From Cynocephalus volans (lineage: Eukaryota; Chordata; Mammalia; Dermoptera; Cynocephalidae), in assembly GCF_027409185.1 (NCBI RefSeq), contig NC_084463.1, forward strand, positions 43,936,407 through 44,000,406: a DNA stretch of 64,000 bases, written 5' to 3'. The number at the start of each line of letters is the position of its first letter. Position 1 is the first letter of the stretch. Position numbers and translations under genes: made by a program. Below are positions 22,009-33,495 of this stretch, one piece after another. The notes beneath the pieces were generated by a model, which had not been told where the DNA came from, did no database searches, and saw nothing but the letters and a program-made list of their open reading frames with translations.

Positions 22009-22026
22009 AAAACTCATCAAACTGTA

Positions 22027-23154
22027 CACATTAATGGTGTGCAGCTCTTTGTATACCAATTAGACCTCAATAAAACAGTTAAAATATGATTAACTTCAAA
22101 CCATCTAAATGACATTCTACTATAAAAGTATGCAAAGCTATTGCTTAAATAATTGATTTTTCAATGAAAGTCTCATTTAGAAGAGAAATATACTATCAAG
22201 TCAGATTAATTTTCAAGGGTAAATGAATAAGTATAAACCTAAGTTCTGTTACTTCAAACTTCAGACTTATCTCAGTGTTTATGCAGCCATTAAGCACACT
22301 GGAGATCTACAGTGATCTGTGGAAAAAGGGATTTTCTTGAAACACACAAAAGTTCAGTCCCCTGGTATGTGTGGATCATGAGTAATATTTGCATATGGAC
22401 GGTGTACATGACACTGTGCTGAAACTGTATAGGGGGAGAATGTGAGAAAACAGAAAACCTCGCTTGCTTCTTTATGCTTTTATTCATCAGCTCATTGAAA
22501 ACCTTTATGGATGGAGGATGCCATGGTTGGATGTTGGGGCCATCGCTGGACACACTGTGTGGGGACCAAGCCATGAGTGCTGCACACCCTCACCAGGTGT
22601 CCACAGGAGATCAGGAAGGCATGTGTAGACGGATGTGGCTCTGGGGGCTCTGAGGTGGAATCCACATGCTGCACCACATCAGCCAAGAGGATGGGGCCTG
22701 GCTGAGCTGTCGCCTCCTCAGACTGGAGGATGCACGATCCCATGACATGTAATCCATGTGATCCCAACCCCTGCACGTCAGCAGTTCCTGCCAGACTGGT
22801 CATGTCTTCTGCGTAGGGGCAGAGCTTAGGGATCAACATAAGGACCTTGAACATGTATCAGAAGGGATGGAGATGGCAGGATGGCCACTGGCTGGGGGTT
22901 GGGGGCTGGCCATGCTGAAAAGCCCTCAGACTACCTGGACAGAACGCACACATGTGTATAGCCACAGGCCACGTGGAGCCTGCTCTCAGGTACCGGGTTC
23001 TAGCAGGGCAGTTTGCTTCTGGTAGGTTGCCACACGGGCTCAGACAGATGGATCTCCCAGTGCAGGATGCAAACTGATAGTGTCCCAGCAGGGTATGAGA
23101 ACTTAGGACATCTGAGATTTCTATTCGGGATGATGGCAGCAGATTCGAAATATC

Positions 23155-23155
<1 letters not shown>
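22027..23155. other. No gene recognised
   Basis: AT-rich to 22490, then GC-richer unique-looking sequence with a 120-codon minus-strand frame (22854-22492) that matches nothing I know and lacks splice or homology support. I leave it uncalled. Confidence 0.4.

Positions 23156-23201
<46 letters not shown>
23156..23201. repeat. (TA)n microsatellite
   Basis: About 22 TA dinucleotides, interrupted only at the ends. Confidence 0.97.
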
Positions 23202-23204
<3 letters not shown>

Positions 23205-25489
23205 GTCCCTGATAGAAAATGTGAATTGGAATGAGAATCCAACAGCTAATATCAGATCAGACTGTACAATAAGTAATGACAGAAATCTAACACCCTCATT
23301 GAATGACAAACATCTGTGCAGGATGTGTGCATGGATTTGACTTTTCCACTGAATAATTATGCATTAACTCGTCTATCGCCTCCCTCAGTGGTGCAGCCAT
23401 GGGTCAGAATTTTGAGCCGGGCCACTAGAGGAGGGGATCTGACCCACTGATGTGCATTTTGAGGAAAGCGTTTAACTCACAAGGACCTCAGAGACTGGTC
23501 AGAAGGATCCACATAGTGTTGTGAGAAAGGATTTGTGGAGACACAGTCTGAGGAGTGACTCACATGGCTTCTGCCTCCTGTCACCCCAGTGACCATCAAG
23601 GGGAGTAACTTTCAGACTTTGCACCACTCTCACAGAGCTGTGGCTGTGGGCTCCATCCCTTGGTGCTTGGGGTGAGGGCAGGGAGCTCCAGCTCACCCTC
23701 TTCCCTGGGCACATTCACTGGGGGACCAACCGAGGTGGGGGCCAGACAAGGACACCCTCCAAAAGGGCCCAAACTGCCCCCTCCTGTGAGTCAGCTGAAA
23801 GTGCAGCTCAGCGTCTCAGCTTTTCGGTCTCTGCTCTCTGGAAGCTGCAGTCCCCTCAATGCACATGGAGTTCTTTCTGCCGGCCTCACCCCCTGGCCCT
23901 TCCTCCTGCCCAGACCTTGCTCCAGACATGCTCACCAGCGGGGCAGCTTCTGTTACCTTCAAACAGATACTTTCAAAGAAGCCTGGTCCAGCAGAGTCCA
24001 CCTTTGCCAGAGCAGAACTAGCAAGTGCTATGTCCTGCACACCACGGTCGGAGTGAGGGACAGGTGGGAGAAGACCAGCTACAGGCACCAGATGATGGCA
24101 AGCACTTTCCCCAAGTGGCACAAGAGTGCACAAGTGCAGCAATTCCTTCTCAGTGTTCCAATTTTCCCACATTCTTCCAACATTTGTGGATTTGTTTCTT
24201 ACAGACACCTTAGTTTTTGTCTTAGTCCCTTTTCTGGTGCTTTAACCAAATACCACGGACTATGTGGCTTTCATGACAGAAAAGTGTTTCCCACTGTTTT
24301 TAGATTTGCTCTTTTCTTCCTTTTCAGAACTTTGTCCGTGAGGTACCTGTAATAGACGGAGGATTTTTGTTTATTTGTTCTTCGTTCCCTTTTGTTTTAT
24401 TTTCCATGTTCTCTGGGATTCCAATTACACAAAGTCTTAAGGCAAACTTCATCTATGGTGACAGAGACAGGAAGTGGTGGCGCAGGGGTTTTCCAGGAGT
24501 GGTGTTGACCTGGGTCCTGGGGAATGGTGTGACAATCAAAATCATCACACCAACAGCATAAAAATACACACCAGTGTACAAAACCTGCTTGTAGTCAAGT
24601 AAATGCAAATTAATCTGGCCATAATGTTTCTAATTTTAAAAAGCATTTCCTGCTGCCAGTAGGCAGTTAACTGGGCCCTCCCTCTTGCAGCTCACACCCA
24701 AAATTGCTACAGTTTCTGGACAAATGGAAACAAATTTATACATTTGTCCTTTGAACCTATACTTACTCTTAAAGGCACTGAGCCTGCCTTAATTAGCATA
24801 TTCTTAGCCTATGAGAAAGAGAAAACAGCCTGGGTACCAGGTAAGGAGGGGTGGGTTCATTAGGCACCTGCCTCCTCTTGGCTATCAGGCGCTGCTCACA
24901 GCCCCTGTTTATAGCTGGAAGGAGTTTGCAAGTGTTGGTCCTGGTGTCCTAAGAAGCATCCCCCATGCTCTGTGTGTGCTGTGCATGTGCCATGTGCATG
25001 CTCTGTGTGACATGTGTGTGATGTGTGTGATGTGTTCTCACTTCCTTCTAGAAAGACATTTATGTTTTCACACAGTTAACAGTGGAGACGGAAGGGGAGG
25101 GGATGTGAAATTACTGTTTTTTGCATTGATTCATGTGAATGAGTGTTAATTTTACAGATTTGATCAAGGAAGTAATTTAAATAATTCTAAGACGTCAAAC
25201 ACATTAGACATGTTTTTGGATGTCATTCCTCTCTCTTCCCCAGGGTCCCATGACTGCTGACTGGTGGCCTACGATGCCCAGGACCCCGGATCCCCACATG
25301 CTGAGAGGGAGATCCCGGCCTCCTCGGGAATGTGGCACTTCATTTTGGAAACATGCATCAGAAGCATCTCGCCTCCTCCTGCAGGATCAGCTCTCATTTC
25401 AGGATCAGGTCATTCCTTCCACGCATTTATCGAGTGCCTGCTGCATACAGGCACTGCTGTATGCACCGTGAACAACGACGACTGTAACC
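23202..25489. other. Unique-looking sequence without recognised genes
   Basis: A 230-codon plus frame (23660-24352) and a 130-codon minus frame (24208-23816) overlap in a moderately GC-rich stretch. Neither resembles a known domain. The plus frame runs past 24219 into text like a reversed MaLR LTR end (CTTAGTCCCTTTTCTGGTGC), so it is unlikely to be a real CDS. TG-rich alternating sequence at 24970-25035. Confidence 0.4.
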
Positions 25490-26780
25490 TTCCCAGCGAG
25501 CGCGGGGCTGCACTTCACTCAAGGGAAGTTGATGAGCACAAGTGAGCCCTGAGGCCGCCATGAGCGACAGCCCCACACGGAGGACGCGGCGGGGATGGAG
25601 TCGGGCGCCGCGCCGCCTGCTCAGGCGCATTTCAGTTCTGATTCAGCGGCTGGGGCGGCCTCATCGGAAAAGTGCCTTTGACTGGAGACCCAAGGACAGG
25701 ACGATGGCCCTGCACGCGACCTCCGGGAGGCCAGCGGAGCCCAGGCCCAGGCAGACCCGCAGGTGGGGCGGGCGAGGAGGCGGGTGGCTGGGGCGGGTGT
25801 GGGGGGCGAGGTCAGAGGGCAAAGTGGCCAGGCCTGGAAGGTCTCCAGGCGACAGGAAAGAGCTTCACTCCTGCTGCGGGACGGGCAGCCTGCGCACAGT
25901 GTGACCTGCATTTTAGCAGGATGGCGGGAGGGTGATGCTGAGGAGGACCAGGGGGTCCAGGCAGGGGCGGCGGGGCAGGCTGGACCTGGCACGATCTGAA
26001 GACCGAGCAGCGGGATTTATTGCCAGATCAAGCTTGGCGTGCGGGAGCGCAGAGCCGGGGGACGGGGACTTTGGACTCAGCTGTGAAGACAGGTCGTGCC
26101 TGTCCGAGGTGGGAGGCTGGGCCGGGGGAGTCCTGCTCAGGTGCTGCCGCGTGGACAGGACGTCCAGGCAGCTGGACCCACAGTCCTGAGTGCGGGGAAC
26201 CTGAGCTGGAGACAGGAAGGTTGGAGTCACTGGGATCACACGTGACCCTAGGAGATCGGATACGAATCCCCAGGGAAGGGAGTGTGGACGGAACAGAAAA
26301 GGATCCCAAGGGTCGAGCCAGGTGCTACTGCTGTCAGGATCCGGGAGGCCCGGCGGGCACGGGCGGAGGGATGCGGGCACTGGGGCGGGGGCACCGCAGC
26401 ACGGGCTGCTCAGGGCGGGCCCGTGGGCTTGGACACGGGGGGACGTGGATGATGCTGCCCGGTGAGTCTAAAGAATCGCAATCGGGGCATCCTGGACATC
26501 CCGAGAGGGGATGGTTCGGAGGGGGGAGGAGAGCGTTTGTGCAAATGGAAATTCAAAGAAAAGCCAGGACATACCTGAGGAAGGACAGGTTGGGGGGCTT
26601 GTGCTACTGGGACTCGTACGAAGCCGCATCCAGGAAGACGGAGGAGACAAGGGCCTCAGCGGCCTCGCAGGCGCAGGTTTCCTCGGGGCCTGCAGGGGGC
26701 GCTGGGGTCTGCCCCGCTGACGGCACTGGGTGCACTGGGGGCGCACGTGGAAAGCAGTGGAACTGCAGACACGCGTAGCA
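25490..26780. promoter_or_regulatory. CpG-rich block, possible orphan CpG island
   Basis: CpG is frequent throughout (for example GGACGCGGCGGGGATGG, 25577-25593; GTCGGGCGCCGCGCCGCC, 25600-25617), unlike the surrounding CpG-poor sequence. Part of it (GCATTTATCGAGTGCCTGCT at 25423 and following) looks like a very old interspersed repeat, so CpG retention suggests unmethylated state or GC-biased conversion. Several overlapping frames exist on both strands, none recognisable. Confidence 0.5.
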
Positions 26781-27309
26781 TAGGGAAGCGTGACGTTAAA
26801 CCATTTTTAAAAAGGACTGTTGGAATGCAGAACGACATGGGGGGTGGGGCGCAAAAGGATAGAAACACGGAAGATTCTGCAATATTCTGCGTGAGACTAT
26901 CTGTCAGTGTCCTGTAGGGAAGACAGTTTACACAGCCCACACCTTGAGGGACAGGAAGACTGAGGTATTTAATTCATTTTCTTTCCTTTTCTGGACAACT
27001 TTCAGGTCTCCTCTGCTGTAACCTTGCTATCCTGAGATGTCTTCGTGATGTGCACTGGTTTTAATAAATTGTTTTAATTTATTCTGCTGGCTGTCTGGAG
27101 TACCCATTTAACTGAGAATCTCATGCTCTATAACATAAATTGATTCCTCCCTGACATTTTCCTGTCTCTTTCTGTTATTACCAACAGTCAGGCACTGGAC
27201 TTCTTCAACTGATGTTCTAAACTTCCTATTTTTTCCCACCAGTTATTGCCAATTCTGTATTTTAAGTTCTACATTTCCGTGTAGATTATATTAACTCTAA
27301 GTCCAATCC
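26781..27309. other. No gene recognised
   Basis: AT-rich, CpG-poor; nothing identifiable. Confidence 0.4.
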
Positions 27310-28750
27310 TCTAATATATTTTTTTTCTTCTTTTTTTTTCTTTCTTTTTTAATTGGTTATGAATATTCGAGGAGAACAAAGCTAATTGTCACCACTCATG
27401 CCCGAGAGGTGACGGCTAGATCCACACTGGCAGCATGCCCATGACCACAAATTGCAATTATACCCCATGACCCCCACCCAGTTACCCCGTCCTCCCTCCC
27501 CACCCCCTTCCCTCCACTCCACTTTGTAGCCCTCGCTGTGCTCCCTCCCTCTGCAAGCCCAACGCACCCTGTGGTCTTTCTTTCCTTCCTTCTTTCTCTC
27601 TTAGCTCCCACTTATGAGCGACAACACGCAATATTTTTCTCTATGCATCTGGCTTATTCACTCAACAAAAGTTTCTCCCAACTCATCCATGTTGTTGCAA
27701 ATAGCAGAATTTCATTCTTTTTTTATGGCAGAATAGTATTCCATGGTGTATATATACCACATTTTCCTTATCTATCATCCATCGATGGACATTTAGGTTG
27801 GTTCCATGTCTTGGCTATTGTAAGCAGAGCTGCGATGAACATGGGAGTGCAGGGATCCCTTCGGCGTGATGATTTCCATTCCTTTGGCGATATATCCAGA
27901 AGTGGGATTGCTGCATCGTATGGAAGATCTGTAGTTGTTTGAGAAACCTCCATACTGTTTTCCATAGTGGTTGGACTAATTGACTGTCCCACCAACAGTG
28001 CAGGAGCATTTGCTTCTCTCCACACTCTCGCCAGCATTTGTTGTTCTCCGTTTTTTTGACTATAGCCCGTCTAACTGGGGTGAGGTGATATCTCAGTGGG
28101 TTTTAATTTGCATTTCCCTGATGACTACTGATGTTGAACTTTTTTCATGTACATATTGGCCATTTGTAAGTCTTCCTTTGAAAAATGTCTGTTCAGCTCC
28201 TTTGTCCTTTTTTTAACTGGGTTGTTTGTGGGTTATTTTTTGTTGTTGTTGTTTTTACTGTGTACTAGCTTGAGTTCCTTGTGTATTTTGGATATTAATT
28301 TCTTGTCAGATGCATAGTTAGCAAAAACTTTTTCCCAATCTCTAGATTGTCATGTCACTCTGTTGATTGTTTCTTTTGCTGTGCAAAAGCTTTTAAATTT
28401 GGGATAGTGCCATTTGTTTATTTTTTCTTTTGTTGCCTGTGCTTTCAGGTCCATGTTTATAAAGTGTGTGCCCAAGCTTAATTCCTGAAGTGTTTCACCT
28501 ATATTTTCCCTTAGTAATTTTACAGTTTCAGGTCTTAGATTTAAGTCTTTAATCCATTTTAAGTTGATTTTAGTATTTAGTGAGAGGTGCATACAGTTTC
28601 ATTCTTCTGCATATGGATATCCAGTTTTCCCAGCACCACTTGTTGAAGAGGCAGTCTTTTCCCCAATGTAGATTTTTGTTGCATTTGTCCAATACCAGAT
28701 GGCTGTAAGACTGAGGGTTGATTTCTGGGTTCTCAATTCTGATCCACTGG
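27310..28750 (-). mobile_element. L1 3' part (ORF2 C-terminus and 3' UTR)
   Basis: The poly-T tract at 27318-27352 marks the reversed tail. GGTGACGGCTAGATCCACAC (3' UTR), ATCCATGTTGTTGCAAATAG (27687), TGGTTGGACTAATTGACTGT (27968) and CCAGTTTTCCCAGCACCACT (28621) are ordered 3' UTR to ORF2 in reverse. 5' truncated near 28750. It lies between the TRIM remnant exons and where its SPRY exon would be expected. Confidence 0.85.
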
Positions 28751-29370
28751 TCTATGTCCCTCCACTGAGACAGGGGCAGAGCCAGAGAGGGGTCTGGCTC
28801 ATCAGGGCAGCATCTCCTACCGGGGGCTGGGGTGGCTTTGGCTTGGCCAGGACAAGGGGGTGAAGTCACGGGTCGGCGATCACCCAAAGAACCTCAGGAA
28901 GTGCTTGCAGGGGTGGGTTGAGCCACCTCCTGCTGTCATTCCTGGCTTTCCTCTGGTGGGATGACCTGGGGGGCCTGGGATGTGGAATTTTTTGTTGGGT
29001 CCCTCGTGACTTGGTGGGGCAGAGGGGCTGCGTATGTGTGTTGAGTTCTTGCCTGCCCTCCTCCCGATTTTCCTTCCTTCCTCCAGGCCTCATTCCCTCC
29101 CTCATTTTGGTTCATTCAGACCTAGTAGAGACATTATCCTTTTCCCAGGATGGCTACCCAAGTGGTGGGGAGAGAAGATGTCAGGCGGGAAAGGTTAGGG
29201 CCGACCGCCACCCCCAGCCCACCACACCACACCCTCAGAGGAGGTTCTGGGAGGCTGAGTGAACTGCCTTTTTTCTTCCTTCAGTGGACACAATCTCTTT
29301 GTCCCCTGCATCCCCACCCCGAGCCCTTTCTTGCCCACCTTCACCACCTCCACTGCAGGTGACCACGTAC
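28751..29370. other. Between L1 and TRIM remnant exon; no SPRY exon seen
   Basis: I searched the minus strand for a PRY/SPRY exon (LDP, WEVE-type motifs) and found none. GC-rich unique-looking sequence. Confidence 0.5.
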
Positions 29371-29393
29371 CTGCCCAGGAGGTCCTTCACATC
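29371..29393 (-). pseudogene. TRIM-family remnant, 23-bp exon 4
   Basis: The minus strand reads acceptor CTCTTGCAG, then the 23-base exon GATGTGAAGGACCTCCTGGG CAG, then donor GTACGT. A 23-bp exon encoding DVKDxLxR/S between coiled coil and SPRY exons is a hallmark of the RBCC-SPRY TRIM genes. It follows the 230-bp coiled-coil exon in the expected order on the same strand. Confidence 0.82.
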
Positions 29394-30559
29394 CTGCAAG
29401 AGACAGGAAGGGAGGGAGGGGAATGGGCCGAGCTCTGGGGGTTCTCAGAGCTCCCTCCATCTCATCCACTTCTTAGGAAAAGACCGGTCCCCTCTGCCTG
29501 GCATTCCCTTCCCAGAAATTGAGCTCCACCCTCTCCCAGGCACTCCAGAGCCTTCCCTGCCGCCCCAGCCTCCCACATCCACCAGGTACCCAGGTGCTTG
29601 ACCTAAGTGTAAACCATCCTCTCAGCCCACAGTAGGCTGCCCAGCACTCCTGTCCCTTCTAGGCAGGTGAGCAGTATATCCCAAGCGTCCTCTCCTGTCT
29701 CAAGTGGGTGCGGAGAAATGGGGGAAAGGGGTGCAACTGGATGCATTTTGGGGAGGGAGAGGGGCTGGAGTAACCGACCAAACCCCCTGGAGATTTTCTG
29801 GAGTTTCTGCAGGTATCCCAAGCACCATTGTTAATATCTCTGGCCTGGAAAGCTCCAAGGGATTTATATTTTCCAATGGCTATGTTTCTAGTTTCCAGAG
29901 CATAATTCTCACTCTTGGCATGGGAATCTCATGTGGGTGACTTGCCAAGGCTCTCTGCTCAGGAGAGTAGCCACCCAGCAGCCACAGAGGCACAGGACTC
30001 CAAATGGGGATTTTCTCTCCAGGGGGTCAGGAAACCAGCTTAGTGGTTATGAATGGGCTGCTTTTTAATAGAAGACAATCTATTACAGTTAGGGTGACTG
30101 GAGACTCTATCAAGGACAAACCTCACAGGCTGTCAGGACAACAGGCATAAGACTGGGACTGTCCCAGTCACTCTGCACTTGGTATTTGCTTTGGTTGTAT
30201 AAATATGCATGTGTGTGCATCTAATGGCTTGCAGTATATGATGTATTTTTTTGCTATAGGTTTTAGTCACTCCAAATACTTGGATGAGCTGGTTATCGAT
30301 GCACTGGGCAAAATGGCCCCCCTTCCACCACATTCCAGGGCCACAGCATACAGGCTTGTCCCTGGCAGGCTGGCCATCCACAACAACTCCCCACAGCCAC
30401 CATGATCAGGTGCTGCCATGTGACTCACTCCTGCCCACAAAGAAATCATGGGCTGCTGGCCATCCAGGCCAGTGTGCCTTCCCCACACTGTGACAGTGAA
30501 TCTATGTCCTACATCCCCTACCTGGATGCCAGGTGGGTTGGAGCTTATTAAGGGCTGAC
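29394..30559. other. Intron-like sequence of the TRIM remnant
   Basis: No further exon recognised. Part of the stretch 30040-30300 may be an old LTR. Confidence 0.4.
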
Positions 30560-30938
30560 TTGTGCCCCCCACCCACCCCTGCCAAATTCATAGGTTGAAG
30601 CCCTTAACCCCCAGTGCTTCAGAATGTGACCCTATTTGGAGATAGGGTCTTTAAAAAGGTGATTAAGTTTAAGTGAATTCATTGGGGTGAGCCCTAATCC
30701 AATCTAACTGGTGTCCTTAAGTGGAGATTAGGCCACAGACACACACACACAGACAACCACTTAAAGACACAGTTAGAAAATGGCCATCTACAAGCCAAGG
30801 AGGGAGGCCTCAGAAGGAACCAACCCTGCCCACACCTTGATCTCAAACTTCCAGCCTCCAGAGCTGTGAAAATAAATGTCTATTATTTAAGCCACCCAGT
30901 CTAGGGTACTGTGTTACAGCAGCCCAAGCTAAGACAGA
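30556..30938 (+). mobile_element. MaLR-like LTR
   Basis: CAAATTCATAGGTTGAAGCC, GGAGATAGGGTCTTTAAAAA, GCCCTAATCCAATCTAACTG and AAGCCACCCAGTCTAGGGTA, ending near CAGCCCAAGCTAAGACA, follow a common mammalian LTR pattern in plus orientation. It contains a short (CA)n. Subfamily not assigned. Confidence 0.75.
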
Positions 30939-31137
30939 GCTTTTCCCTGCTGGGCTGCTTTTGTTCCCCAAGTTCAGCCCACCCACACCATGCCTGACCC
31001 AAGCTCACCTCCTCATGCCATTCCACCATGCCAGGACATTTAAACAGGTGAACCATGGTGATTAGATGGTACCTGACTGCACATGACCTGCAATCCCGGC
31101 CTGGCTCTGGCTGCCCACTGAGCCCCTCCGGCCTCAC

Positions 31138-31367
31138 CTGTAGCATCTGGAGGGGTCCTGCTCACTGCTGTCCTCCAGCTGCAGCAGCAGCATCTCCAGG
31201 GAGTGGTTCTGCTGATCCAGCAAGGCCTTGCTCTTCTGAAGCCTGGCCACCATCTCCTCCTCCTCTTTCTTCAGGGCCTGGAGGAGCCTCCGCTTTTCCT
31301 CCACCAGGAAGAGGCCCATCTTCTCAAACTCCACCGTGATGCGCTCTCTTTGCTTGTTCACCTTGTC
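31138..31367 (-). pseudogene. TRIM-family remnant, coiled-coil exon 3 (230 bp)
   Basis: TRIM proteins are RING/B-box/coiled-coil ubiquitin ligases. This exon is bounded by acceptor TCCTGCTCCCACAG and donor GTGAGG and encodes [20 protein letters not shown], then [19 protein letters not shown] and [11 protein letters not shown], a heptad-rich coiled coil in the style of the second half of a TRIM coiled coil. The family exon is normally 231 bp. Here it is 230, and its last codons make sense as ..LQMLQ joined to DVKDLL of the next exon only if one base is missing near the 3' end. That implies a frameshift and loss of function, or an assembly error. Confidence 0.85.
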
Positions 31368-31596
31368 CTGTGGGAGCAGGAACCCTCTGGACATGAGCTG
31401 CAGCCCCTGCAAGGGATGCCACATCACCCCTAGTCCCCTGGTGACCCACAGAAGACCAGCAACCCTGGCCAGGGTTGGGAGCTTTACTTGGAAACGAAGG
31501 GCTTTGACAGAGGTCCCCCAATCCTGTCACTGTGGCATACCCCACTGAGCCCCAAATGGTAACATCCACACATCCAAACATCCATGTGCCCTTGCT

Positions 31597-32615
31597 CTGA
31601 AGGGGTTCAGAATGTACCACCCAAAAACATACCACTTGGGCATGTTAGACAAAATGTATGGGAGACCATTATTTTGCACTAGGCTGCAACAGACCAGACC
31701 AAACCAGAAGGGAGTCACTCTTGCTAAGAGCCATATGATCAAACTATGCTTTGAAATGGACCAGTTTTCAAAACACCAAAACCAAAACCAAAAGCAAAAA
31801 CAAAGACAAACAAACAAACAAAAAACACCTCAGGATGGAGCGGGCCGGTTAGCTCAGTTGGTTAGAGCACGGTGTTGTAACACCAAGGTCAGGGGTTCAT
31901 AATCCCCAGACTGGCCAGTGGCCAAAACAAACCAAGCCATGAGGGTCACAGCAACCAGTCAGAGGGGGCCCAGCTTACCTGAGCCGGCATGATATTAAAG
32001 TCCCCTCTGTTTTAATCCGATAAGGAAAGTAACTTTGAAATGGCCTATCTGATTTTTGCTCTTTTTCTCTGCTTTCTTCAGCTTTTTCTGCCTGTAGAGC
32101 CCACCGCCTCTGCTCAAGTCAGCACAACTGACCAACTCCAGAATTCCAAGTAAAAGCCAATTCGATGTCTAAACTAAATTTATTATAATTTTGTCTTTTG
32201 ATGGGCATAAGGATTAGGTAGAGCTAAAAGCCATCAAGAACCAGCAAGCCTCTTTACTTCCCCTTAAATGCCTAAAAAATTAAAGTATAAATATCCCCCT
32301 TTGAGAAGGAAATCTCTATTAGTCAAGGTGTCCACACCAGAAGAGAGCTACTTACAAGGATAACTCAACGACCGAGAGACTTTCATCTGGATACACCCCA
32401 CCCTTATTCACCACAGTCTCCTCCTCTTACAAACCTGCCTCCCTGCCCAGAGGCCCCAAACCCTATTCCTTTGTGGAACCTAAAATGGGACAGAAGCCTC
32501 CATCTCCTGGCTGTCTCCTCAAGTCTGATTTTTGTGGGTTTCTCCTCCACACCCAGTATGTGCATACATAAAAAATGGTCTTTTTCAGTTTAATTCTCAG
32601 GCCTGCCACAAAACC
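31597..32615 (+). mobile_element. ERV1-like LTR with t-SINE inside
   Basis: The left part (GGGGTTCAGAATGTACCACC, about 31603-31622) matches the start of the LTR at 33496. The right part (CTGTCTCCTCAAGTCTGATT and GGTCTTTTTCAGTTTAATTC near 32511-32598) has the U5-like end of a gammaretroviral-type LTR. A t-SINE and A-rich tract occupy 31780-31925. Whether it is one LTR or two joined fragments is unclear. Confidence 0.5.
31849..31925 (+). mobile_element. t-SINE monomer, tRNA-Ile-like
   Basis: GGCCGGTTAGCTCAGTTGGT TAGAGCAC and AACACCAAGGTCAGGGGTTC are close to a nuclear tRNA-Ile A box and B box, the least altered monomer in the window. It lacks an intact anticodon loop and acceptor stem, so it is a SINE, not a tRNA gene. 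An A/C-rich tract precedes it. Confidence 0.85.
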
Positions 32616-32857
32616 CAGAAGGATAGACATAGTAACTAAAAAATCTGACCAGGTCAGCTGAATTGCAATGCTTTGGGAAATCCAGGATAAGTCAATAGTC
32701 ACATGTGCATTGCCTGGATAATGTTATCAGAAGACCATTTCCAGACATAAGGACACCCAAAATGTAATAAAATAACCTAGAATGCTTCTTGTAACCCTAA
32801 CCCCAGATTCCTGCATGTGGGACATAGTCTGGTAACAATCCAAAATCTGTATATGAT

Positions 32858-32935
32858 GGTACTTCAAACAGTTTGTGGAAAACTAGAATTAAAAGGTGCC
32901 CAGGAACTTTTTGAAGTTCCCTCGTATGTGTACTA
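32858..32935. mobile_element. Mariner-like palindromic MITE
   Basis: GGTACTTCAAACAGTTTGTG at the left pairs with GAACTTTTTGAAGTTCCCTC at the right; TA-rich borders. Confidence 0.68.
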
Positions 32936-33287
32936 GCCAATAGAAAAACTGATGTAATGATAAGGGAGGCTGTCCTCTTGTCTCCTTTCATTCTCCCCCT
33001 TTCTTGTGATTATAAAATGCCATTCTTTGCTGGTCCCCCTAGGAGTGCATTTCTCAGGGCAACCTGATCTATGCATTTCCCCAGTTGCAATCATCACATT
33101 GGCTTGATAAAGCCCATGCTCTATATGTTCGGCCTCAGTTTCTTTTAGGCCAACAGAAGAGACATTTTTCCTCCCCTGAAGCTCCCTGTTGGAGACAGGA
33201 GGAATCCTATGGCAGCATTGAATGGGGACAGGATGTGGAAACTCAGGAAGATGCAGCGGTGACAGGAAGGACAGCTCCGGCACTCAC

Positions 33288-33383
33288 CTGCCACTTGGCT
33301 AAGGTCTGCTCCTCCTTGGCCTGGAGCTTCTGCATCATCTTCATCTCCTCCTGAAGATATTCCATGTCCTCTGCCAGCTTCAG
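33288..33383 (-). pseudogene. TRIM-family remnant, 96-bp coiled-coil exon 2
   Basis: Acceptor GCATCCCACAG precedes exactly 96 bases encoding LKLAEDMEYLQEEMKMMQKL then QAKEEQTLAKWQ, followed by donor GTGAGTGCC. A 96-bp exon opening the coiled coil is characteristic of the TRIM RBCC-SPRY gene structure, and it joins the 31367 exon in phase 0. The RING/B-box exon should lie right of 33383 on this strand but I see only LTR and L1 sequence there, so the gene is a truncated remnant or its first exon is outside the window. I cannot tell which TRIM it is. Confidence 0.85.
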
Positions 33384-33495
33384 CTGTGGGATGCACAGGA
33401 CCGCAGGATTTGGGGCCAGTGGTTCCCTCAACCCCCACCCAAATCTGGACTGTGCTCTCTGAAATGACATCCACCCCAGACACACACCTAAGAGG

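Noticed and set aside
22492..22854. 120-codon minus ORF as a new gene
   Set aside because: No domain, splice sites or promoter; length is within chance for GC-rich DNA and I could not match it to any family.
23660..24352. 230-codon plus ORF
   Set aside because: Long but without known motifs, overlapped by another ORF on the other strand, and its 3' part runs into LTR-like sequence.
25542..26778. Several overlapping ORFs of 85-252 codons
   Set aside because: GC-rich sequence with few stop codons on both strands gives long frames by chance; none shows a domain.
27538..27942. 134-codon plus ORF
   Set aside because: It is antisense to L1 ORF2/3' UTR sequence.
31849..31925. Genuine tRNA-Ile gene
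   Set aside because: A and B boxes are present but the anticodon arm is shortened and stems are mismatched, and related SINE copies occur in the window.
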